A DNA stretch of 11,949 nucleotides from Alphaproteobacteria bacterium (GTDB lineage Bacteria > Pseudomonadota > Alphaproteobacteria > Rhodobacterales > Rhodobacteraceae): assembly GCA_024277955.1 (NCBI GenBank), contig JAJRUE010000178.1:1-11949 (forward strand), given 5' to 3'. The notes under the pieces are model-generated. The model did not search any database, was not told where the DNA came from, and was given only the letters and a program-made list of their open reading frames with translations. Positions 6,733 to 11,949 of this stretch are shown here, piece after piece; within the stretch, counting starts at the first letter, position 1, and the number at the start of each line of letters is the position of its first letter. The position numbers were made by a program, and so were the translations under genes.

Positions 6733-7386
6733 ATGGGACTGCGTATCAATGACATCGCGCCGGATTTAACGGCCGAGTCCACCGAGGGCACCATCAACTT
6801 TCACGACTGGATCGGCGACAGCTACGCGATCCTGTTTTCCCACCCCAAGGACTTTACCCCGGTCTGCACCACCGAATTCGGCGCCGTGGCGCAGCTGGCC
6901 GACGAATGGGCCAAGCGCAACACCAAGGTGATCGGCGTGTCGGTGGACAGTGTCGAAGAGCACCACAAGTGGAAGTCCGACATCGAAAGCTATGCCGGCG
7001 CCAAGGCCGCCTTTCCGATCCTGGATGACACCAGCCTGAAGATCGCCAAGCTCTACGACATGCTGCCCGCCGAAGCCTATCTGCCCGACGGGCGCACCCC
7101 CGCCGACAGCGCCACCGTGCGCACGGTGTTCATCATCGGCCCCGACAAGAAGGTGCGCCTGATGATGACCTATCCGATGTCGGTCGGGCGCAACTTTGCC
7201 GAGGTGCTGCGGGCGCTGGACGCGATCCAGCTGACCGACCGCGAACCGCTGGCCACCCCCGCCAACTGGCAGGCCGGCCAGGACGTGATCGTGTCGATGG
7301 CGCTGGACGACGACGCCGCCAAGGCGAAGTTCGGCGATCTGGACGTGAAGCTGCCCTATCTGCGGACCACCTCGCTGGCCGACTGA
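6733..7386 (+). CDS. 1-Cys peroxiredoxin (Prx6 type)
   Basis: A cytoplasmic thiol peroxidase that reduces hydrogen peroxide and organic hydroperoxides, 217 residues. The AhpC/TSA thioredoxin-fold domain spans about residues 4-140, with the peroxidatic cysteine Cys45 in HPKDFTPVCTTEFG. A C-terminal extension follows, with the Prx6-type PANWQAGQDVIV near residue 176. No other cysteine occurs in the protein, so it has no resolving cysteine and needs an outside reductant; this is the 1-Cys class seen directly. The start at 6733 is supported by AAGGA (6720-6724) eight bases upstream and by the family N-terminus MGLRINDIAPD. The frame stays open upstream to an ATG at 6649, but that extension has no family counterpart. 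A hairpin terminator follows, so it is probably monocistronic. I did not see a clear oxidative-stress operator. Confidence 0.94.
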   Translation: MGLRINDIAPDLTAESTEGTINFHDWIGDSYAILFSHPKDFTPVCTTEFGAVAQLADEWAKRNTKVIGVSVDSVEEHHKWKSDIESYAGAKAAFPILDDTSLKIAKLYDMLPAEAYLPDGRTPADSATVRTVFIIGPDKKVRLMMTYPMSVGRNFAEVLRALDAIQLTDREPLATPANWQAGQDVIVSMALDDDAAKAKFGDLDVKLPYLRTTSLAD

Positions 7387-7427
7387 CCGGGCGCACCCGG
7401 CCGATGCCGCGCCCCCGAGGCGGAGCG

Positions 7428-7454
7428 CTTGATTTCGGACACTTGATTTCGGAC
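7428..7454 (+). repeat. Tandem 13-bp direct repeat
   Basis: CTTGATTTCGGAC occurs at 7428-7440 and again at 7442-7454, separated by one A. The second copy runs into the left arm of the peroxiredoxin terminator. It is more AT-rich than its surroundings. It may be a simple duplication or a protein-binding pair; the sequence does not decide. Confidence 0.8.
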
Positions 7455-7482
7455 CCCGTGGTTGATCCGCGGGGCCCGTTTT
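7454..7482 (+). terminator. Intrinsic terminator after the peroxiredoxin gene
   Basis: CCCCGTGG (7454-7461) pairs with CCGCGGGG (7467-7474) around the loop TTGAT, with one G-T wobble. After CCCG comes TTTT (7479-7482). It lies about 70 bases past the peroxiredoxin stop and before the waaA promoter region, as expected for a transcript end. The T-run is short and displaced by four bases, so efficiency may be moderate. Confidence 0.65.
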
Positions 7483-7565
7483 CGTGCCCCCAAGGCCCCC
7501 GAACCCCAGCAGCCGCGCCACGCCCGCCGATCGCCCCGGACCGCCGGATACGCCAACCCGTCCGC

Positions 7566-7594
7566 TTGTGCGCGCGCGCCGGGCCATCTAGGGT
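7566..7594 (+). promoter_or_regulatory. Possible promoter of waaA
   Basis: TTGTGC (7566-7571), a 17-base spacer and TAGGGT (7589-7594) sit 29 bases before the GTG start. The -35 is fair and the -10 matches TATAAT only at T, A and the last T. Such weak TAG-type -10 boxes are common in GC-rich alphaproteobacteria, but the call rests on position and spacing. Confidence 0.35.
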
Positions 7595-7623
7595 CCGGCG
7601 CAAACATTGGCCGGAACCGCTGC

Positions 7624-8907
7624 GTGATCTTTTACCGCCTGATCCTGATCGTCCTGACGCCCTTGGTGGCGCTGCGCCTGCTCTGGGCGCTGGCGCGTCG
7701 GCGTGAAACCCTGCAGGGCCTCGGCGAACGCCTTGGCCTGGGGCGCGGCCCGGCCGGCGCGGGCGTGCGGCTGTGGTTGCATGGCGCCTCGCTTGGCGAA
7801 TTGAACGCGGCGCGCGCGCTGATCGAGCGGATCCTGGCGGCAAACGCCGACATGGGCATCCTGGTCACCTGCAACAGCTATACCGCGCGCGCCATGGTGG
7901 CCGGCTGGGGGCTTGCGCGCCTCGAGGTGCGGCTGGCGCCGCTGGACGCACCGCTGATCGTCGCGCATTTCCTGCGCCGCTGGCACCCGGTGGCGATGAT
8001 CACCCTGGAAAACGAACTTTGGCCCGCCCGCATCATCATGTCGGCGCGCGAAGGCCTGCCGGTGATGGTGGTCGGCGGACGCATGTCGCCGCGCTCGGCT
8101 GCGTTCTGGCAAAAGCTTGGCCCGGTGCTGACGCGCCGGGTGATGGGGGCGATTTCCTGCCTGGCCCCGGCCGACCGGGCCAATGGCGAACGCTTCGCGC
8201 AGCTTGGCCTGTCGCGCGAACGGATCGCGCCGCCGGTGAACCTCAAGGCCTTTGTGGAAACGCCGCCGCCGCCCCCCGAGGCGCTGGCCGCGCTGCAGGG
8301 CCTGTTCGAGCGCGCCCAGACCGTGCTCGCCGCGTCGACCCACGAGGGCGAAGACGGGCTGATCCTCGACGCCTTTCGCGCCGCGCTGGACAGCCGCCCG
8401 GCGCTGCGGCTGATCCTGGCGCCGCGCCACCCCGAACGCGCCGCCGCGATCGCGCGGCTGATCGACAGCGCCGGACTGCGCCATGCGCGGCGCAGCGCCG
8501 GCGAGCTGCCCGGCCCCGGCGTGCAGGTCTATCTGGCCGACACGGTGGGCGAGATGGCGCTGTTTCACACCCTGGCGGGGGTCTCGATCATGGGGGGGTC
8601 TTTCCAGCCGGTGGGCGGCCACACGCCGGTCGAGGCGGTGCAGTTCGCATCGGTGGTGATCCACGGCCCCGACGTGTCGAACCACCGCGAGATCTACGCA
8701 GCCCTGGCCGCCGACCGGGGCTGTCTGGCCGCCGGCAACGCCCAAGAGCTTGCCGCGCATCTGCGCGACCTGGGCGACGGCCGCGCACGCGCCGAAATGG
8801 CGGCGCGCGCCAGCGCCACCCTGGACCGGCTGCGCGCCGGGACCGACGGCACCGACCAGGTGCTCGACCGCCTCGCGCGGCTGCTGCGCCACCACCGGAT
8901 TTCCTGA
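7624..8907 (+). CDS. waaA: 3-deoxy-D-manno-octulosonic acid transferase (KDO transferase)
   Basis: Transfers KDO from CMP-KDO to lipid A precursor at the inner face of the inner membrane, starting the lipopolysaccharide core. Length is 427 residues, usual for this GT30 family. Residues 1-24 form a hydrophobic anchor helix, followed by RRRETLQGLGERLGL. The first Rossmann-like domain has HGASLGE (53-59), with the likely catalytic base Glu59, and ENELWP (129-134). The second has AASTHEGED (236-244), LAPRHPER, ADTVGEM and GGSFQPVGGHTPVEA (324-338), all typical of WaaA. Five prolines in a row (214-218) lie in the interdomain linker. I chose the GTG at 7624, preceded by CGGAA seven bases away, because the frame upstream (open to 7462) runs through the terminator and non-coding repeats. 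How many KDO residues it adds cannot be told from sequence. The next gene is 127 bp on. Confidence 0.93.
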   Translation: MIFYRLILIVLTPLVALRLLWALARRRETLQGLGERLGLGRGPAGAGVRLWLHGASLGELNAARALIERILAANADMGILVTCNSYTARAMVAGWGLARLEVRLAPLDAPLIVAHFLRRWHPVAMITLENELWPARIIMSAREGLPVMVVGGRMSPRSAAFWQKLGPVLTRRVMGAISCLAPADRANGERFAQLGLSRERIAPPVNLKAFVETPPPPPEALAALQGLFERAQTVLAASTHEGEDGLILDAFRAALDSRPALRLILAPRHPERAAAIARLIDSAGLRHARRSAGELPGPGVQVYLADTVGEMALFHTLAGVSIMGGSFQPVGGHTPVEAVQFASVVIHGPDVSNHREIYAALAADRGCLAAGNAQELAAHLRDLGDGRARAEMAARASATLDRLRAGTDGTDQVLDRLARLLRHHRIS

Positions 8908-9034
8908 CCGTTTCCGGCACCCGCCCCCCGGGCCGCTCGCCTTCGCCAGACGCCCGAAACCGCCACCCGGCCCTCCCGCCCGAAAACCGCCCCTGCAACC
9001 CCGCCATTGAAACGGCGGCAAAAACCGGTAAACA

Positions 9035-9562
9035 ATGGCGGCCAAGAGACTTGACAAGAAACGTCCGGCAAAAGAGCAGTTGGCACCCATGAAGGTCACC
9101 AAAACGCGGCAACGCCCGATCCGGCTTCCGGATTCCGACAAGCGCGGTCTGCGCACCCAGTTCGGGGCGCTGTGCTACCGCGTGCGCAAGGGCAAGGTGC
9201 AGGTGCTGCTGGTGACCTCGCGCACCCGCAAGCGCTGGATCCCGCCCAAGGGCTGGCCGATCGACGGCGCCACCCCGGTCGAGGCCGCCGCCCGCGAGGC
9301 CTTCGAAGAGGCCGGCGCCGAGGGCCGCATTTCGGATCAGTGCCTGGGCATCTTCACCTACAACAAGGAAATCGACGGCGACGACATGCCTCTGGTGGTG
9401 GCGCTGTTCCCGCTCAAGGTGAAACGGCTGCACGCGATCTTTCCCGAGCACCGCGAACGCCGCCGCCAGTGGATGAGCCGCAAGAAGGCCGCCGCCAGCG
9501 TCGACAACGCCGAACTGGCGCAGATTATCCGCGATTTCGACCCGCAGGCCGGGAAATACTGA
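9035..9562 (+). CDS. Nudix hydrolase
   Basis: A cytoplasmic pyrophosphohydrolase of the Nudix superfamily, 175 residues; the substrate cannot be predicted, though PKGW followed by the box recalls the diphosphoinositol/diadenosine polyphosphate hydrolase group. The fold starts near residue 40 (LRTQFGALCYR) after a basic, probably flexible tail. The box runs from Gly73 to Ala95: the metal-binding helix REAFEEAGA (87-95) is intact, but the first box glutamate is Ala79. Residues FTYNKEIDGDD and RRRQWMSRKKA follow as expected. The start is uncertain: the ATG at 9035 has no clear ribosome-binding site, and an in-frame ATG at 9089 would give 157 residues and keep the whole domain. A weak hairpin (CCGCC/GGCGG, 9001-9018) lies just upstream. 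The gene is followed by a small hairpin at its stop codon. Confidence 0.88.
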   Translation: MAAKRLDKKRPAKEQLAPMKVTKTRQRPIRLPDSDKRGLRTQFGALCYRVRKGKVQVLLVTSRTRKRWIPPKGWPIDGATPVEAAAREAFEEAGAEGRISDQCLGIFTYNKEIDGDDMPLVVALFPLKVKRLHAIFPEHRERRRQWMSRKKAAASVDNAELAQIIRDFDPQAGKY

Positions 9563-9580
9563 ACCGCCCGGCGCGGTTTT
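9562..9580 (+). terminator. Short hairpin with T-run after the Nudix gene
   Basis: AACCGC (9562-9567) pairs perfectly with GCGGTT (9573-9578) around the loop CCGGC. The last two T's of the arm plus two more make a four-base T-run. The stem begins at the last base of the stop codon. It is short, so it may be a weak or partial terminator. Confidence 0.45.
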
Positions 9581-9605
9581 CGGACATTCACCGGGAAAGG
9601 GGCCA

Positions 9606-9633
9606 TTGAATTCCTGCACGATTCGCATATGGT
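9606..9633 (+). promoter_or_regulatory. Possible promoter of the DUF1178 gene
   Basis: TTGAAT (9606-9611), a 16-base spacer and TATGGT (9628-9633) lie before the DUF1178 start. Transcription would start near 9640. If correct, the upstream ATG at 9629 falls inside the -10 box and cannot be the start codon, supporting ATG 9662. Confidence 0.4.
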
Positions 9634-9661
9634 TCCTAAGCCCGCACCGGCAGAGAAGGCG

Positions 9662-10108
9662 ATGATCAAGTACACGCTCAAATGCTCTGGCAAGCACAGT
9701 TTCGACAGTTGGTTCCACTCTGCCGAGGCTTTTGACACGCTTCAGACCAAGGGCCAGGTCAGCTGCCCGTTGTGCGGCGACAACCACGTGGTCAAGGCGA
9801 TCATGTCGCCGCAGGTTCACACCGCGCGCGACTGCCCCAACGCCGGCGAACAGACGGTCGCGATGCACGCGCTGACCGCGCCCGCGTCGCAGGCCGAAGC
9901 GGCGATCCTCGAGCTGAAGAAAAAGATCCAGGAAAGTTCGGAATATGTCGGGGCGGATTTCGCCGACGAAGCCCGCGCGATCCACGATGGCGAAGCGCCC
10001 GAACGCTCGATCTACGGCGAAACCGACAGCGAACAGGCGCGCCAGCTGGTCGAAGACGGCATTCCGGTCGCGCCGCTGCCGTTCACGCCGACGCGCAAGA
10101 CCAACTGA
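9662..10108 (+). CDS. DUF1178 family zinc-ribbon-like protein
   Basis: A 148-residue cytoplasmic protein of the conserved, uncharacterised DUF1178 family, common in alphaproteobacteria; its function is unknown. The family N-terminus is clear: MIKYTLKCSGKHSFDSWF, then FDTLQTKGQVSCPLCGDNHV. Cys8, His12, Cys35 and Cys38 could form a zinc site (inferred, not shown). The segment AAILELKKKIQESSEYVG near residue 80 is predicted helical, and the tail EDGIPVAPLPF is also typical of the family. The frame is open to an ATG at 9629, but the family starts at MI(K/R)Y and GAGAAGG (9653-9659) immediately precedes ATG 9662. The dehydrogenase gene begins 6 bp after its stop, so the two are probably cotranscribed; this hints at no specific job. 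Confidence 0.88.
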   Translation: MIKYTLKCSGKHSFDSWFHSAEAFDTLQTKGQVSCPLCGDNHVVKAIMSPQVHTARDCPNAGEQTVAMHALTAPASQAEAAILELKKKIQESSEYVGADFADEARAIHDGEAPERSIYGETDSEQARQLVEDGIPVAPLPFTPTRKTN

Positions 10109-10114
10109 CGTTTC

Positions 10115-10798
10115 ATGGACATCCTGATCACGGGCGCCAACCGGGGCATCGGCCGGGAACTGGCCACGCGCCTTGCGGCACGCGGCGACCGGGTCATTGC
10201 GACGACGCGCGCTGCGGGGGCAGATGTGGGGGGCGCAGATGCGGGCGGGCCGGATGTGGACTGGCAGACCCTGGATGTGAGCGATGCCGCGTCGCACCGG
10301 GCGCTGAGCGTGCGGATCGGCGCGCGCCCGCTGGACCTGGTGGTGTGCAATGCCGGGGTCTATCTGGAAAAGGGCCGCGACCGGCCCGAAGCGCTGACGC
10401 CCGAGATGTGGCAGAAAACCTTTGCAACCAATGTCACCGGGGTGTTCCTGACGGTGCAGGCGCTGTTGCCGGCGCTGGGGCGCGCAAACGTCGGCAAGAT
10501 CGCGATCATCGCGTCGGCGATGGGGTCGCAAAGCCGCGCATCCGGCGGGTCATGGATCTACCGCGCCTCCAAGGCGGCGGCGATCAACCTTGGCCGCAAC
10601 ATGGCCGTCGATCTGGCTGGCCGGGGCATCGCGGTGGGCATCTACCACCCCGGCTGGGTGCGCACCGGCATGGGCGGCCCCGAAGCGCCGGTGCGCCCGG
10701 GCGACTCGGCGGTCGGGCTGATTGAACGCTTCGACGCGCTGTCGATGGCGACCACCGGCTGCTTTGAAAGCTACGACGGCACCCCGGTCGCCTTTTGA
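10115..10798 (+). CDS. Short-chain dehydrogenase/reductase (SDR)
   Basis: A 227-residue NAD(P)-dependent oxidoreductase with a Rossmann fold, probably cytoplasmic; the substrate is unknown. Classical SDR landmarks are present: nucleotide-binding TGANRGIG at 6-13, NAG at 79-81, catalytic Ser134 in IIASAMGS, and Tyr149-x3-Lys153 in WIYRASK. The later HPGWVRTGMGG is the post-catalytic PG motif. It resembles the small C-factor/CsgA-like SDRs rather than any one named enzyme. Arg10 in the TGANRGIG motif and Arg32 after strand 2 would favour NADPH, which is inference. Residues 34-48 are a three-fold five-residue repeat (AGADV, GGADA, GGPDV) in the loop after strand 2. It starts six bases after the DUF1178 stop without a clear ribosome-binding site, so it probably relies on coupling to that gene. 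Confidence 0.88.
   Translation: MDILITGANRGIGRELATRLAARGDRVIATTRAAGADVGGADAGGPDVDWQTLDVSDAASHRALSVRIGARPLDLVVCNAGVYLEKGRDRPEALTPEMWQKTFATNVTGVFLTVQALLPALGRANVGKIAIIASAMGSQSRASGGSWIYRASKAAAINLGRNMAVDLAGRGIAVGIYHPGWVRTGMGGPEAPVRPGDSAVGLIERFDALSMATTGCFESYDGTPVAF
10214..10258 (+). repeat. In-frame 15-bp triplication inside the SDR gene
   Basis: Three consecutive 15-base units place the shared GATG at 10223, 10238 and 10253. They encode AGADV, GGADA and GGPDV. The units have diverged at a few bases, so this is not a fresh slippage product. It sits in the variable loop after the second beta strand, before the LDVSD segment, where extra residues would be tolerated. Confidence 0.8.
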
Positions 10799-10858
10799 GC
10801 GCAACGCCGCTGGCCGGGGCGCGACGGCGGCAAGGCGACGCCGCGCGCGCCGAGAGCC

Positions 10859-10887
10859 TTGCCCTTGCCCCCCCCTTCCCATAGGAA
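10859..10887 (+). promoter_or_regulatory. Possible promoter of lysC
   Basis: TTGCCC (10859-10864), a 17-base spacer and TAGGAA (10882-10887) lie about 40 bases before the lysC ATG. The spacer is a pyrimidine tract containing eight consecutive C's. The -10 is poor. I see no lysine riboswitch or attenuator in the 128-bp gap, only a short GC stem (CGGCG/CGCCG) just after the SDR gene. Confidence 0.3.
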
Positions 10888-10926
10888 ACCCTCGGTAATT
10901 CACTTGTCGAGGCCCGAACCGGACCC

Positions 10927-11949
10927 ATGCCCATTCTGGTAATGAAATTCGGCGGCACGTCCGTCGCCACGCTGGACCGCATCCGCCGCGCCGCCAAGCG
11001 CGTCGGGCGCGAGGTCGCCAACGGCTATGACGTGATCGTCATCGTGTCGGCCATGTCGGGCAAGACCAACGAACTGGTCGGCTGGGTCGATGAAATCTCG
11101 CCGCTTTACGACGCGCGCGAATACGACGCGGTGGTGTCATCGGGCGAACAGGTGACCGCCGGGCTGATGGCGCTGACCTTGCAGGAAATGGACGTGCCGG
11201 CGCGCAGCTGGCAGGGCTGGCAGGTGCCGCTGAAAACCACCTCGGCCCACGGCGCCGCCCGGATCGAGGAAATCCCCACCGAAAACATCAACGCCAAGTT
11301 CGGCGAAGGCATGAAGGTCGCCGTGGTCGCCGGTTTCCAGGGCATAAGCCCCGAGGGCCGGATCACCACGCTGGGGCGCGGCGGGTCCGACACCACCGCC
11401 GTCGCCTTTGCCGCCGCCTTTGGCGCGGAGCGCTGCGATATCTACACCGACGTGGACGGGGTCTACACCACCGATCCGCGCGTCAGCCCGAAGGCGCGCA
11501 AGCTGGACAAGATCGCCTTTGAAGAGATGCTGGAACTGGCCTCGCTCGGGGCCAAGGTGCTGCAGACCCGGTCGGTGGAACTGGCGATGCGCTACAATGT
11601 GCGCCTGCGGGTGCTGTCGAGTTTCGGCGAATATGACGAAAACGCGGGCACACTCGTCTGCCCGGAGGAGGAAATCGTGGAAAGCAACGTGGTGGCCGGT
11701 GTGGCCTTTTCGCGCGACGAAGCCAAGATGACGCTGATCTCGGTCGCCGACCGGCCGGGCATCGCGGCGGCGATCTTCGTGCCGCTGGCGGACGCCGGGG
11801 TGAACGTGGACATGATCGTGCAGAACATCGCCGAGGACGGGCGCACCGACATGACCTTTTCCTGCCCCGTCGATCAGGTGAAGCGCGCCGAAAAGGCGAT
11901 GCAGTCGGCCAAGGACGCGGGCGAGATCAACTATCACGACCTGGTGGCC
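10927..11949 (+). CDS. lysC: Aspartate kinase, 3' end outside window
   Basis: Phosphorylates aspartate to 4-aspartyl phosphate, the first step to lysine, threonine, methionine and diaminopimelate; cytoplasmic. The window holds the first 341 codons of a family usually near 410. Kinase-domain motifs: KFGGTSV at 7-13, SAMSGKTN at 41-48, SSGEQV at 71-76, GFQGIS, then GRGGSDTTA and YTDVDGVYTTDPR, which bind substrate and ATP. The regulatory part begins near residue 255, and the first ACT domain shows ISVADRPGIAAAIFVPLADA, so feedback control by lysine and/or threonine is expected. There is no homoserine dehydrogenase fusion in view. The ribosome-binding site before ATG 10927 is weak (GGA in CCGGACCC). 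By contrast, an in-frame GTG at codon 251 has a strong one, so a separate regulatory-subunit product is possible. Confidence 0.96.
   Translation, partial: MPILVMKFGGTSVATLDRIRRAAKRVGREVANGYDVIVIVSAMSGKTNELVGWVDEISPLYDAREYDAVVSSGEQVTAGLMALTLQEMDVPARSWQGWQVPLKTTSAHGAARIEEIPTENINAKFGEGMKVAVVAGFQGISPEGRITTLGRGGSDTTAVAFAAAFGAERCDIYTDVDGVYTTDPRVSPKARKLDKIAFEEMLELASLGAKVLQTRSVELAMRYNVRLRVLSSFGEYDENAGTLVCPEEEIVESNVVAGVAFSRDEAKMTLISVADRPGIAAAIFVPLADAGVNVDMIVQNIAEDGRTDMTFSCPVDQVKRAEKAMQSAKDAGEINYHDLVA
11664..11679 (+). promoter_or_regulatory. Internal ribosome-binding site and GTG start within lysC
   Basis: GGAGGAGG (11664-11671) is followed by AAATC and an in-frame GTG (11677-11679, codon 251). The core is an excellent Shine-Dalgarno match at an ideal five-base distance, much better than the one for lysC itself. 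The product would be the two ACT domains alone, beginning (M)ESNVVAGVAFSRDEAK. In Corynebacterium glutamicum the aspartokinase beta subunit starts at the equivalent place (residue about 250, MEEAVLTGVATDKSEAK). Actual use here is inference, because GAG GAG GAA also simply encodes the Glu-rich linker. Confidence 0.5.

Noticed and set aside
7462..7623. N-terminal extension of WaaA from an upstream TTG/ATG-type start
   Set aside because: The added 54 residues would be encoded by the terminator hairpin and non-coding gap; the hydrophobic anchor expected at the WaaA N-terminus begins at the GTG at 7624.
7588..9156. 522-codon minus-strand open frame opposite waaA
   Set aside because: Shadow of waaA; it continues across the gap into the Nudix gene without any ribosome-binding site or recognisable domain.
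8588..10531. 647-codon minus-strand open frame across waaA, Nudix, DUF1178 and SDR
   Set aside because: It crosses four recognisable plus-strand genes and their gaps. Its composition is typical of antisense frames produced by GC-biased third positions, and it has no family motif.
10799..10926. Lysine riboswitch or attenuator before lysC
   Set aside because: The 128-bp gap is too short for the long lysine riboswitch fold, and no leader peptide or terminator with a T-run is visible.

Overview
The window is a GC-rich bacterial chromosomal segment whose third codon positions are almost all G or C. The gene content and protein character fit an alphaproteobacterium, most likely of the Rhodobacterales (Roseobacter/Paracoccus-type). 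The support is the DUF1178 and Nudix proteins, a compact KDO transferase, and a histidine-utilisation cluster that uses the HutF/HutG five-step route. This placement is an inference from protein character, not a database result. I see no tRNA, rRNA, CRISPR array, phage gene or insertion sequence.

Region 1 (1-4733) is a histidine-degradation (hut) locus with divergent transcription. Leftward, hutI, hutG and hutU are joined by two ATGA stop/start overlaps, so they are one translationally coupled operon; hutU runs off the left edge. Rightward, hutF starts at a GTG codon with a good Shine-Dalgarno sequence. A 71-bp AT-rich gap separates hutI and hutF. It holds a near-consensus promoter for hutIGU, and a 24-bp imperfect dyad fills exactly the spacer and -10 box, a likely repressor operator. 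HutU makes imidazolonepropionate, HutI opens it to formimidoyl-glutamate, HutF deiminates that to N-formylglutamate, and HutG releases formate and glutamate. HutH (first step), a regulator and a transporter are not in the window.

Region 2 (4734-6732) begins with a convergent gap holding three abutting palindromes, the first two being diverged copies of one 25-bp unit. Next is a leftward gene for a membrane-anchored, stand-alone FMN / 3Fe-4S glutamate-synthase-like protein. A GC-rich non-coding stretch of about 390 bp follows, with a G-quadruplex-capable tract.

Region 3 (6733-11949) is entirely rightward and mostly housekeeping: a 1-Cys peroxiredoxin with its own terminator, waaA/kdtA (KDO transferase, lipid A core), a Nudix hydrolase, a DUF1178 zinc-ribbon-like protein, a short-chain dehydrogenase (6 bp after DUF1178) and the first 341 codons of lysC (aspartate kinase).

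I found no undescribed multi-gene system. The points most worth a second look are an in-frame GTG with a strong ribosome-binding site inside lysC (a candidate separate regulatory subunit), the hut promoter/operator dyad, the covarying palindrome pair after hutF, the orphan membrane-bound glutamate-synthase-like protein, and a 15-bp in-frame triplication inside the dehydrogenase.
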